Source: Pseudoscleropodium purum
Taxonomy: Eukaryota; Streptophyta; Bryopsida; Hypnales; Brachytheciaceae
Direction of reading: 5' to 3'
Length of the DNA stretch: 64,000 nt
Assembly (NCBI GenBank): GCA_963969395.1
Contig: OZ017798.1
Span: forward strand, 18,902,173-18,966,172
In this document: positions 1 to 10,438 of the stretch, one piece after another
How positions within the stretch are numbered: the first letter of the stretch is position 1
How the letters are laid out: each line of letters opens with the position of its first letter
Made by a program: the position numbers and the translations under genes
Notes under the pieces: model-generated
Told to the model about the DNA's origin: nothing
Seen by the model: only the letters and a program-made list of their open reading frames with translations
Databases searched by the model: none

Positions 1-770
1 CATATCTTAGAGTCTTTGAATTATAGAACATTTACAAAAAAAAAGTCTAAAGATTTATATTGAACATATAAAAGGGAACTCAATAATTTACAAACAATTT
101 TGATGAATGAAAATACGAAGATTTTATGTACTTGTAAAATGTTTGCATTCATCCATTGTTCAAAATTTGAATGTTTGATCTTCAATTATATAATATGGAT
201 AATTTTATAATAAATTCATAATTTAAAACTTTGAGTACTTATCAAAATTACTTAATTACATATTCTATAAGAATATTTTTGAATTTGAAATGAGTTGGAT
301 TAAAACCTAAAATTACAAGAAGTTATGAGAACGTATAATTTTTCATTTCATTTGATATTACTTTTTTATACTTGAATATATTGTTTCCTATTATTTATTT
401 TGCTATAAAACTACTACAACTTTTGTCAAACTCTACCAAATGCATCTTTTGTCAAACTTTATCACATGTAGCTTTTTATTGAACTTTCTTAGATGCATCT
501 TTTGTCAAACTTTCACAAATGTAGATTTGTAAGATTTATTTGCATTCAAATTCTAACAATTCAAAGCCTTTATTAAACCTCTCTTTAGGTTTCTTTTGGC
601 CAATGGCAATGACGTCACTAGGTTGTATTTTATCTTTCTCTTACAATTTAAACTTGTTTTAATTTAGACCAAAGAAAAAAATTAACAACTAAAATAAAAT
701 CCTATATACTAGCAAGTCTAAAGTGTAAGGAAAAGTCTCAGTTCTACCTTACTTTGGTCACAAATTTGAC
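1..770. other. AT-rich stretch, no gene seen
   Basis: No credible coding frame is visible. Around 415-540 a short phrase of the form CTTTTGTCAAACTTT recurs about three to four times, which suggests a degenerate minisatellite. The stretch ends at the first hAT-type terminus at 779. Confidence 0.5.
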
Positions 771-778
771 AAGCCATG

Positions 779-990
779 CAAGGTTGACAGGACGTCCGGA
801 CGTGGACGTTGTATCTGCAGCGTCTGCTGACATTTGTGGTCTCGGCGGACGCAGCATCCGCCGAGACCGCCTTGTCCACCTGCCCCCCCGTCCACCTGTC
901 CGCTCGTCTGCCCTGTCTGCCCCGTCTGCTTTGACGGCTCTATTTCCCCCTACCGCCCTACCCAAACTGCCTCGCGGTCACTCCCTTAAT
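779..990 (+). repeat. hAT-family end B with GC-rich subterminal region
   Basis: The terminus CAAGGTTGACAGGACGTCC agrees with end B of the complete small elements at 19393 and 4772 (reverse strand there). It is followed by CGTCC/TCCGCC words up to about 990. A perfect 12-bp stem with a 7-base loop lies at 838-868 (arm GGTCTCGGCGGA). No matching A end or target duplication is found just downstream, so this is either a truncated small copy or the left end of the large composite. Confidence 0.6.
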
Positions 991-1162
991 CTTTAAACAA
1001 TTAAATATTAAATGAAGTGCAATGGTTCGCAATTTGTTATTAAAACAATGTCTCTTATAAGTTGAATGATTATAAAGTTTGACCATGAGTCCATGATAGT
1101 CTTGAAACTATGAAAAAATTCCAATTCATTTTCAGAAGGCAAACTAAAAAAGTTTGTGACTT

Positions 1163-1165
<3 letters not shown>

Positions 1166-1219
<54 letters not shown>
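1166..1219. repeat. (TA)n microsatellite
   Basis: Uninterrupted alternating TA dinucleotides for roughly 50 bases. Confidence 0.9.
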
Positions 1220-1222
<3 letters not shown>

Positions 1223-2468
1223 AAAAAATCGAGATCAACACAAATACAAACATAATCAATATGGGCAAAATGTATTGAATTTAATATAGAATATCATACA
1301 TTGTGCACATTTGATAAATTGTACATATAATTTTTTTCATTCCAACTCTATATTTCTAAACTAATTTTTAATGCCTATATAACCTATTCAACTACTACTT
1401 CTGTACTACCAATCTAATATAAATGGCGGAAATGTTCATCTGACATCGGCCAACGATATGTATTAGAAAATCGCGTAATCACATGGGCCAAACTAGTATT
1501 TTCCTCGTCACTCTTCGAAGAAATGCGCTTCAAGTAAGCATAAAACACTTTTACAAATTCATGAAAGGGAAATTGTGTTGCACTAGGTGTTTTAAGTAGC
1601 AAGTTGAAATACGCCTTTGACATGTTGTTTCTATTCATTCGCCGAGCAATTTTTCGAATGGTATACTCTTCCGACTTACGTGAATACATTGGAATGACTT
1701 CCACATCTGCACCTGCTTTATACAAATATGCAATACGTGGATCCACCCACCATCTCCTTTGCAAAGTCTGTTTCATCTCATCTGCTAATGTGAATGTATA
1801 CAAAGACTTCATTGGCTGAGAAGCTAAGGTGGTCATGCCCCAATCGCAAACTCCAATGTATACACGTGACTCATCCTTTGGAAAATGTAACAAGATGTTG
1901 TCCGGAGAAAGATCATTGTGCAAATGTCCAGCAAGATGCACTGCATACATTATATGCATAAAGGCCCATGTAAGCTCTGTGCACTTCTTCCGATATCGCC
2001 CTAAATGGTGAGCTTTTACAACCTCCTTTTCGATTGGATTCGTATACATCAAACGGATTTGAATGTTGTCTGGATAGTCCTTATCCATATTCAACATTTG
2101 TCGAAGAGTTCCACCATTCCACCAATACGCATAACCTTCACACGTTGTTCCGTGCACCGCAGCAAACCGTATCACACCCGCGTGTGGAATTCGAACAGCC
2201 ATTGATTCGTTTTGATGTTCTAACTTTGCAAGATCGGATCGAGTTTGGTGGTGAATGAATTTTTTTGCCGCAAACTCCCAATAAAGAAGTATTCTTGGAC
2301 ATCTTTCAATACGGACCTTTCGAATCGTTGCATATCCACCTCTCATCGTTTTATCATCAACAGCAATCACGCGTGTTGTATCTGGAAGTGCTATCAGATG
2401 CCGTTTGGTCTTTTCCGCTTCAGCAACTTCATCATTGCTTTTCCACCAAGCAATCGAACCAACTCGAT

Positions 2469-2809
2469 TAGGGTTGACGAATCTCAATGTCCGCCCCAAA
2501 ATAGCGTCCGTTTTCCGGACGTCCGGACATCTGAACGTAGTGTCCCTCCCGCCGTCGGAAGGCGGACGGGCGGACAAACGCGGGCGGACAAGGGTGGACA
2601 CGGGCGGACGGGGGTAGATGGACGGGGCGAACGGAGCGGACGGGCGGGGGCGGATGGGGCGGATAGAACGGGACAGGGCAGGTGGAGCGGACGGGCAAAC
2701 AGATGCAGGCGGACGAGGGCAGACTGGGGCGGATGGGGCGGACGGCATTCGCGAATGTCAACGGACGCTGCGGACACAGCGTCTGCGTCTGGACATCTTG
2801 TCAACCCTG
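2469..2809 (-). mobile_element. Non-autonomous hAT-family element, complete copy 1
   Basis: The element runs from TAGGGTTGAC to GTCAACCCTG (imperfect terminal inverted repeats of the YAGGG hAT type), 341 bp. It is flanked by a perfect 8-bp target duplication AACTCGAT at 2461-2468 and 2810-2817. End A is on the left (CAAAATAGCGTCCG follows) and end B on the right. The interior is a run of CGGACG/GGGCGGA words with no coding capacity. It lies inside the kinase-like gene, in the opposite orientation to the next element. Confidence 0.9.
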
Positions 2810-2839
2810 AACTCGATTGTACCTTTTGGCGAATGGAGC

Positions 2840-3108
2840 TAGGGTTGACAGGACGTCTGGACGCGGACGCCGTCCGCCCTAGTCCGTCCGTCCATTTGCC
2901 CGTCCACCCGTCGTGTCCCGCCGTGTCCGCCGTGTCCGCCCGGCCCTGTCCGCCCGGCCCTGTCCGCCCCCGTCCGCCCGTCCGCCCTCGTTCGCCCGCA
3001 TCTGCCCGTCCGCCTTCCGACGGCAAGAAGGACGCTGCGTCCGCTAGCGTCCGGACGTCCGGAAAACAGACGCTATTTTGGGGCGGACGTTGAGATTCAT
3101 CAACCCTG
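2840..3108 (+). mobile_element. Non-autonomous hAT-family element, complete copy 2
   Basis: 269 bp, from TAGGGTTGACAGGACGTC (end B) to TTCATCAACCCTG (end A), flanked by a perfect 8-bp duplication AATGGAGC at 2832-2839 and 3109-3116. The interior is CCGTCCGCC-rich. It inserted 22 host bases away from copy 1, with the B ends of the two elements facing each other. Confidence 0.9.
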
Positions 3109-3750
3109 AATGGAGCACATCGCCCCCTAAATAAGTCCGCTTTCAGAATCACTTCTTCAAATTGGACGTCATTGGGTCGATATTCCTTGCCATATTTAAC
3201 CAAAATGACTTTGGAATTCCGCAAAGCGTCATGAACCTTGTTCTTCAAACATTTGGTGAAGTGCGCTTTATTCATTTCGTCATGCCACTTCGGAACATTC
3301 AATGCATCCAACAACATCTGTGTCATGTCTACCTTGAATTTAGACACGCACTCCTTTTGATATCTGATGTACTTATTGTCTAAAGACAATGTTGTTTCCA
3401 ATTCATAAAATTGAACGATGCGCTCGATCATGAATTTTTTACATTCTTCCGAAGGACTTTGGCGAGCTACCTCCAAGTTTGATGGTCCCTCTCCATGTTT
3501 TAGCTTTGCAAACTTCTTCTTCCCCTTCGTCATCGTGACAAATGAAACTGATATAGATGAAATTTTTTAATTTAAATGTGAATTCCACTCGCAAATGTCA
3601 AAAAAATTGGCAACAAGGGGGCCCCAATAAACCACTCTTGCCTTGCCTAGGAAAGGAGCCAATGGAGGATGAACCACCAAGCTCTCCGCTCCACCTTGCA
3701 TTCACAAGGGGCAAAGCAAAAGTGACAATGCGGATGGCCCAACTGCCCCT

Positions 3751-4165
3751 CTTATAAGGGCGGACGGCCCAAAACCGTCCACCCGATTGGACGGGCCGGA
3801 GGTGGTGGACGCATCAGCCGTCTGCTTCCCTGAAACCCTAGAACCCCATCCGCCCGATCGGACGGCTACGGGCGGACAAATCTGGTGTCCGTCCGATCCG
3901 ACGAGCAGGGCCGGACAGCCCGTCTGCCCCATTGGACGGCTCCAAACTGTCCACTCGATCGGACGGGCCGCGGGTGGCGGACGCATCGGCCGTCCGCCTC
4001 CTCGAAACCCTAGAGCCCTGTCAACCCGATCGGACGGCCACGAGCGGACAAATCTGGCGTCCGCTTGATCCGACGGGCAGGGACGGACGGATTAGGTGTC
4101 CGCCCAATCCAACGGCCACGGGCGGACAAATCTGGTGTAAACCGATCGAACGGCAAAGGACGGAT
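3751..4165 (-). promoter_or_regulatory. CGTCCG array plus TATA-like box upstream of kinase-like gene
   Basis: On the minus strand the array reads toward a TATA-like word (CTTATAAG, 3751-3758) 218 bp before the ATG at 3533. The array itself is an imperfect tandem duplication with a period of about 172 bp; landmark words such as CGGACAAATCTGG and AAACCCTAGA recur. Three other genes in the block have the same arrangement, which suggests a shared promoter or transposase-binding module. The function is inferred. Confidence 0.5.
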
Positions 4166-4771
4166 TGCTCTAATATATATATTTTTTATATGAGTTTCGA
4201 ATTTGATTTTGTTTTCAAATCTTAAGGCAGGCTGGGAGTCTAAAAAATGGTGCATCTGAGAACTGATCCGCTTTTTTCATTTATTTCTTTAGATGGGAAT
4301 ATTTTTTTCTCATTTTTTAGACAAAGAGAAATTGATGAGGAATTAAAATCAAGTGGTTTTGTATTTTTTCAAAGATTTGTAATTTATTTATAAATTTTCA
4401 AATGACTTGCGTCATAGGTTCCTATTGTGACCGTAGGTCTTTCATAAATGGTGCACTTGCAATTTTAAATAAAAATGGAAAAGATAAAGAGAAGGATTAA
4501 CTCTTGTATTTAATAATGTTTTTTTTTTCGGTGCATTCTATCAATGTACTTGTCAATTAAAGAACCATAAATAAACCATTTCAGTGAACTTTCATATTTG
4601 AAAATAGAATCTAAAGAGGAACCACTAATTGTCTAATTTGGACATTTTTTCATACCAATAAGAAATCATTTTAATTTTTAGCAATCGTTGAATGAAGAAT
4701 AAAAAAATTTCAAATATTCAAATAATTCAATATTTCATAAATTAATTAAAAATACATTTAAACCATTTATG

Positions 4772-5076
4772 CAGGGTTGACGAATTTGAACGTCCGCCCC
4801 AAAATAGCGTCCGTTTTCTGGACGTCCGGACGCACGGACGCTAGCGGACGCAGCGTCCCAACCGCCGTCGGAAAGCGGACGGGCGGGGCGGATGGCTCGA
4901 GGCGGACGCCCAGATCGTGCGGACGAGATCAGTCCGCGCGTCAATCGGACGACCGTAATCGGGCGGACGGGGCGGACAAGCGGACAGGGGACTGGCGGAC
5001 GCAGCGTCCGCCAGGACGCGAATGTCAGCGGATGCTGTAGACACAGCGTCCGCGTCCGGACGTCCTGACAACTCTG
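4772..5076 (-). mobile_element. Non-autonomous hAT-family element, complete copy 3
   Basis: 305 bp, starting CAGGGTTGACGAATTTGAA (end A) and finishing GACAACTCTG (end B). Target duplications are CATTTATG (4764-4771) and CATTTACG (5077-5084), 7 of 8 identical. Near end B a perfect hairpin lies at 4992-5014 (arm CTGGCGGAC). Its interior contains a segment around CCAGATCGTGCGGACGAGAT that also occurs in the 19393 element and in the array upstream of the GSY-rich gene. Confidence 0.88.
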
Positions 5077-5491
5077 CATTTACGAGTTTCTAAATGTAAT
5101 AAACACACAACAATAATTTCAAAATACACACCATGCTAGTACATATTTAACCTCGAATGCTAAATTTAGAAATAGACATAATATGGCTCTTACAAAGTTA
5201 CATTTCTTCTTCATATTTTTATTATTTATCAAAGTCGCTTATAGCCTTATACATCAACGCTATTATAAAATAATACAATGATGTCTTCAACAATATGCTT
5301 GCCTACATACATACTTGGTGTCCACTATTACACAATACTTTTTGAAAAAGTGAACAAAATTGTTGTTCAAAATTGTTCTATTCATTTAAAATTTTGTACT
5401 ATTTCTACCAATCTAGTGCTCTATACTTGTCGTGAGAGTAAAAATGAGAAAATTGAGCAAATACATGCTCACTATATACTTGCATGTTTTT

Positions 5492-6747
5492 TTATTTGGA
5501 ATCTGAATCAGACTCAAATTGTTGACCGGTGCCTTTTTCTTGTACTCCAATGAACAGACCACCTCCGTAGTTTCCGTGATATCCACTCGGTGCACCTCCT
5601 TGTCCATAATTTGAACCTCCAAAAGTGGGAGGAGGAACCGGAGTAGTAGGCTCTGATCCTCTTTCATTCGAAGCCTCGTAATAAGAGGCCCCATGATGCC
5701 CATATAAATCACTTCTAGTTGATCCCGGAAAGTATTGGGCGCTTCCGTGAAGAGAGCAACTATATTGCGGGGTTACATGGCTTCCTCTACTACTTTCAGA
5801 GCCCACTTGAGTGTGCATAGTATAATATGAACCAGATCCACTAGACCTACCATAGTGCGTGCTGCCATAGCTACCTATTCTACCTTGAGAGCCAATTTCA
5901 AGGGGAGTGCCATAATAAGAACCAATTGCACTTGAACCACCATAATGCATGGATCCATAGCTCCCTCTTCCACTTTCATATCTATTTTGAGGATCGTAAT
6001 CAGAGTATGAACCACCTCTTCTTTGTTCAGATCCTCGCGTTTCATGTTCACGTCAGTAGGATCCACCATGCCTATCTTGTTGTCCACGATCTTGAAGGCT
6101 TCTGCGTGTTGTCTCTTGCAATTGTTGTTCGAATTCAATTCGTTCTCGTTCTTCTACCCGCTCGTGCCTAACTCCAAATGTGACAGGCGCTTGCATATTA
6201 TTGTCATCATCGTCATCTGTCCACGCATCTTCAGCATCTCGTAGAACAATTGAAGGTTGTTGTAGATAACCTCGATTGGACCACTCTAACATGCAATCAT
6301 TTGCGCCCCTGCACTGTGTATTTATAACGGCATCTGTGCGCGTATAGTTCTTCACATTGCGATCTGTAGCGGTACGCCAGTCCACATCCTTGTGGAGTAC
6401 AATCTCTACCCAAACCATTGCCATAACATTATAATTCATTATATTTGGTTTGGCGCTTTTAATACCAAGAACTCGATGCACTTGTGTGTATTGTTGTTTG
6501 AAGTGCTCACTTTGGCACGTAGACATTTGTTCTTCCCAACGTGGCGCTTGGTGCTCTACACGTTCACGTGGCCAAAGTTTTTGAATGTGAGTCATTTTCA
6601 CATACTTCTTGTACATTGAGCAATCCCACGTTTTTGTTGGTTCTTCTTCCCATCCCGGTTCACCCACGCACAATGGATCGGCCCAAGCATCCAAATCGAA
6701 GTACTTCCCTTTCGACTACTTTTTTGAAGTGTTCTATCTTTCGGCAT
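5492..6747 (-). pseudogene. GSY-rich protein gene remnant, N-terminus related to the RING gene
   Basis: The likely start is ATG 6747 (MPKDRTLQKSSRKGST). A one-base shift near 6705 leads into the long frame, which has one in-frame TGA at 6053-6055 and ends at 5492. The N-terminal part (YVKMTHIQKLWPRE, then RVLGIKS and a VDW motif) aligns by eye with the same region of the gene at 10439 (YVKMYHIDKLWPQE, RVLLGNK, IDW). The two are therefore paralogous over about 110 residues. The middle has an acidic DDDDD stretch and a charged, probably helical segment rich in E, R and Q. The last ~190 residues are low-complexity and rich in G, S, Y and H (repeated GSYG/GSYY), like a disordered or prion-like tail. 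No family is recognised. A CGTCCG array and TATA-like box lie upstream. Confidence 0.6.
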
Positions 6748-6970
6748 GATGAAGCCGAAGCAAAGAGAATGAAACAATTAGAAAGCTTAAGAACCAAAAT
6801 TTTGATTTAATCAATTAATTAAAATTTAACAAGCGTGAACTTTGTGAAAATTTGTAACAATGCCACAACAATCGTTCACTCAAAGCGGATGGGGCATGCA
6901 GAGCTTCCAAGGCACTGGTCCGCCTACTCCAAAAGAGAACGATTGTTTGGAATGAGCCGTTCGCCTCCCC

Positions 6971-7190
6971 ATATATATAGGCGGACGGCCCAAGGCGGAC
7001 GTCCAGATCAAGCGGACCACATTAGTCCGCGTGTCAATCGGACGGGGCGGACAGGGCAGATGTCGAATCGAACGGACAGGGCGGACGACGGACAGGTATC
7101 GGGGCGGACAGAGGTCTAGGCAGATGGAGGGGACGGGTATGAGGGCGGACGGGTATGAGGGCGGATGGGGCGGTTTGACCCTGAAGCGCT
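6971..7190 (-). promoter_or_regulatory. CGTCCG array plus TATA-like box upstream of GSY-rich gene
   Basis: On the minus strand a CGTCCGCC-rich stretch (7190 to 6980) abuts a TATATATA word at 6971-6979, 224 bp before ATG 6747. Part of the array (around 6990-7045) matches the interior of the 4772 and 19393 elements. No terminal repeats bound it, so it is not simply an inserted small copy. Confidence 0.5.
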
Positions 7191-8033
7191 CCGACGTCCA
7201 TATTTTGCACAATAAACAGAGGTCTTCATGGCATTGTATAGTCCAACTAACTTTTCATTCATTCAATGTAAAATTTGAAATTAAAAAAGGTAGCCTTCTT
7301 TTATGACCAAATTTATGAATTCTTGGTAAATGATATTTTTGTACAAAGATATGAGCTAAAATGTACAAAAATTCACGAAAGGATTGCGAGGTTTAATATA
7401 TGTACTCAAATATTCATATTACATTGTGTATAAAGCAATTGTAAAAAGGTAGCTGAATAAAAATTCTACTATTAAATTGAATTAGTTGACGTCTAATCAC
7501 TTAGTAAACCGCTAAATGTCCAAGTCCTTGCAAGTGTGTTTTGGCTATCAAAAAAGAGCATGGACTTATAGTTATCCCCAATGAAGCAAATTGTTCTTTT
7601 TTCAAAATCTAATGGTATAGATGTTTAACCCCTAAAGTTCTTTTCACTAAAAACACTTCAAAACTGTCATTAGTAGTGCAAATACCAAGTCTTAGAAGAA
7701 AAATACTTTTGGGCATATGTAATCATAGGATCTTGTAGTAAATTAGTTGGAAAAGATGTGGAAAATTTTTTAGACAAATCCACCATTTGGATTGTAAGAT
7801 ATTAGATATTGAATGTTTCATTTAAGGGGGCTACTCAATTATGTCTATTAATGAACAATTGGTAGACTAACAAACCTAACTTAGCATGTATTTTAATATT
7901 TGTTGCAATTGTTTTAGGAATATTATAACATAACACTATTATAATATTCTTATAAATGATATAATACTAAATCATTTCAAAATCAACAACATTTGAACAC
8001 AATCTGTCAATCTTGTCTTCCATACTCCTTTAA

Positions 8034-8082
<49 letters not shown>

Positions 8083-9995
8083 TATATACATATATAAAAT
8101 ATATTAGATAAATCAACATGAACAAATCAATGATTATATATTTCATAAATCTATTCTTCATCAATCAAATAAGAGTGCATGTTCAAATATAGACAAGGAT
8201 GGTTTCTCCATTTGTTCCCAAAAATTAAATAAACAAATAAAGAAAGATATGAAGTGAATTTTACTTGGAGAATTGAAGGGAAAGAAATTGAAGTACTCAA
8301 TTGCATTTTATTAAATTGAAAAATTGCATGTGGATGACATGAATTAATCTTCATAGATGCTAAACTCATACGAGTTGCATTTCAACATTTATGATTTATG
8401 CAATTGATTGAATTGAAAGCTCTTGTAATTACATTTTCAAATTTTTGATTCAATCATTCAAATTTGCAAGAGTGATTTATGATATATTTATAACTTTAAA
8501 TGTGAAAGCATTGAATGCCTTTATGCGTTTGTTCATCAATATATTAATTTTAAATAAATAATATATATTTTTTATAACATATGCATAAACCATTGTATTA
8601 AAAAAAAAAAAAAACTAAGAGCCAAGCCAAATAGATTGGTCAAATGAAGAGAACAAGAGAACAAGAGCCCTACGAGAAAACAAAGGAAAAAAAAGAAAAT
8701 ATCAAAAGGATTCAATGGAAGGAGCAAGATGCATTCTTGCAAGACCGTAGAATACATAATGATTTCAAAATCCAAACACAAATATATTTTCTATTTCAAT
8801 GAGAGCCAAAAATGAAAAAGAACTACCCTGCTTTCAAAGATTGTACAATGTACACGTTATACAAAATGAACATATAACAAAAAGAATAGAAGACATCGTT
8901 TATCATGATTGAAAACTGAAATGATTTTTTCTTTCTATGTAGAATATTTTATGAAATGTAACAATGTATTTAATTATCATAGTAATTGGTAGAAATCTTT
9001 GTGCAATCCATAGAAACATTTCATTCATGTGGAGTTTTTTCATTTATTTAGAATTAAAATTGAAATATTATACTCTACAAAGTACAAACCGAAAACAATA
9101 CCATATATCTAAGTTCAAAAGTTTGCAATTGTTTCGTGAATTCATTTTGAAAACTCAAACGAAGAAATATTTTATAATCAATATCTTGTTCATTTGAATC
9201 ATTTCAAAATTCGAATTTCGAATTCGATTCCTATTTATAATAGAAATTATGTTTGTCTATTTTTTAGATCTTTAAACAATGAACCCTCTTTTTTAAAATT
9301 AATATTTAAAAACATCTGAAATAAGAATATTGGAATTACCCTTCAAAATAAATATAGCACATGTATAAGTGTATAATGTATTCTACTCGACCAACTCAAG
9401 CAACAAATTTTTCTATGTTTTTAAGGAAAAATATAGCCATACATGATTTGAAAGTAAAAACATTGATTCTTTTTCTTTGTTTTCAAATCTAATCAAAATT
9501 TCATTGAAAAATATGAAAGACTCAATGTTCATTTGAAGATCGTGATGCACTTCTAATGAGAAATCACAACCTTTCATTAAATATCATGAGGTTGAAATCC
9601 AATAAATTGTTATTCTAATTATGTATTAGGGCCTTTTTTTAAAATTTCATTTGCTTACAATGAAAAAGGAATTGATTATTTCTACAAAACATTTGATTTC
9701 TTAATGAACTTTAAAAATCCCCACCATCTTCAGATCTTCTCAAAACCTATTTAGAGGGATAATATAAGTAAATAATCCAAATATATTCAACTTAACCACA
9801 TTCCCCTCATTCGTAAAACAATTTAGGGAAAAAAGAAAAGGTTTAGGATAATTAGGGTATAGGGTTTAGGGTTTACATTTTTTTAAAAAAATGATAAATC
9901 AATTACATTGATCCTCATTTAGCACTGATTATTTATTATTAGGTTGTTTTTTTCGGAAATGTTACCGCTCTTTTTGAGTAATAATGGCCTCATAG
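7191..9995. other. AT-rich non-coding interval with a (TA)n tract
   Basis: No gene is supported. It contains a TA-rich microsatellite at about 8035-8098 and a short run resembling plant telomere repeats (GGGTTTAGGGTTTA, about 9863-9876). In the composite-element reading this is the central spacer between the divergent gene pairs. Confidence 0.5.
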
Positions 9996-10004
9996 GATGC
10001 TCCA

Positions 10005-10208
10005 ATGGACAGTTGGGCGGATGCCGTCGGCGGTCAGTGTTTAAGTGGGGCGGTTGGCGTGTCCAAAGCGCGGACGGTGTCGGAAGGCGGACAGTGCGGA
10101 CAGTCCGGGTGGACGGCGCGTCCGCTGCCGAAGTGGACGTTGTTGGTCCGGGCAGCGGACGCGAGGTTCGGGGCCGCTTCGCGCAGTCCGGCGGCGGATG
10201 GCTATAAG
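10005..10208 (+). promoter_or_regulatory. CGGACG array plus TATA-like box upstream of RING gene
   Basis: A GC-rich stretch (10005-10200) with repeated GCGGAC/CGTCCG words ends directly at CTATAAG (10202-10208), 231 bp before ATG 10439. The order array, TATA, ~230-bp leader, ATG is the same as at the other three genes of the block. Confidence 0.5.
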
Positions 10209-10438
10209 GGTGGAGTGACTTTTCATTTCTTCTCACTTCAATTCTCCTTCGGTGCCAAGTTGGATGTGCTACTATTGCTTTATGCGCTAGTTGCTCATAC
10301 GGGGTGGAGAGTTGGGGTCCTCTATCTTTTGTTATTGGATTACGGTTGATGCCATCACTTTTGACTATCACGTGAGATTTTTTTATTTACTTCAATTGAT
10401 TATTGAATCCAATTGACTATTGAATCCAATTGACAATC

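Larger units (their letters stand above)
1414..3533 (-). pseudogene. Kinase-like gene split by two small hAT elements
   Basis: Coding starts at ATG 3533 (MTKGKKKF, a lysine-rich start) and ends at 1414. The frame is broken by insertions at 2840-3108 and 2469-2809. Removing both and one copy of each 8-bp target duplication leaves 1494 bp, a single 498-codon frame with no internal stop. The C-terminal half resembles a protein kinase catalytic lobe: HNDLSPDNIL near residue 329 corresponds to the HRDLKPxN loop, and CDWGM near residue 354 to DFG. No clear glycine loop or APE motif is visible, so activity is uncertain. The N-terminal ~190 residues are not recognised. It is one of four genes in the putative composite element, with its own CGTCCG array and TATA-like box upstream. 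Unlike the other three, its only damage is the two insertions. Confidence 0.7.

Noticed and set aside
2245..3093. Open frames rich in Arg, Gly and Pro through the GC-rich elements
   Set aside because: They are translations of CGTCCG/CGGACG words inside non-coding mobile elements and promoter arrays. The same holds for frames at 754-996, 3702-4255, 4735-5079, 6880-7212, 9919-10371, 14108-14299 and 19355-19659.
9840..9880. Telomere-like GGGTTTAGGGTTTA
   Set aside because: Only two to three units, with no array. Short telo-box words are common in plant DNA.
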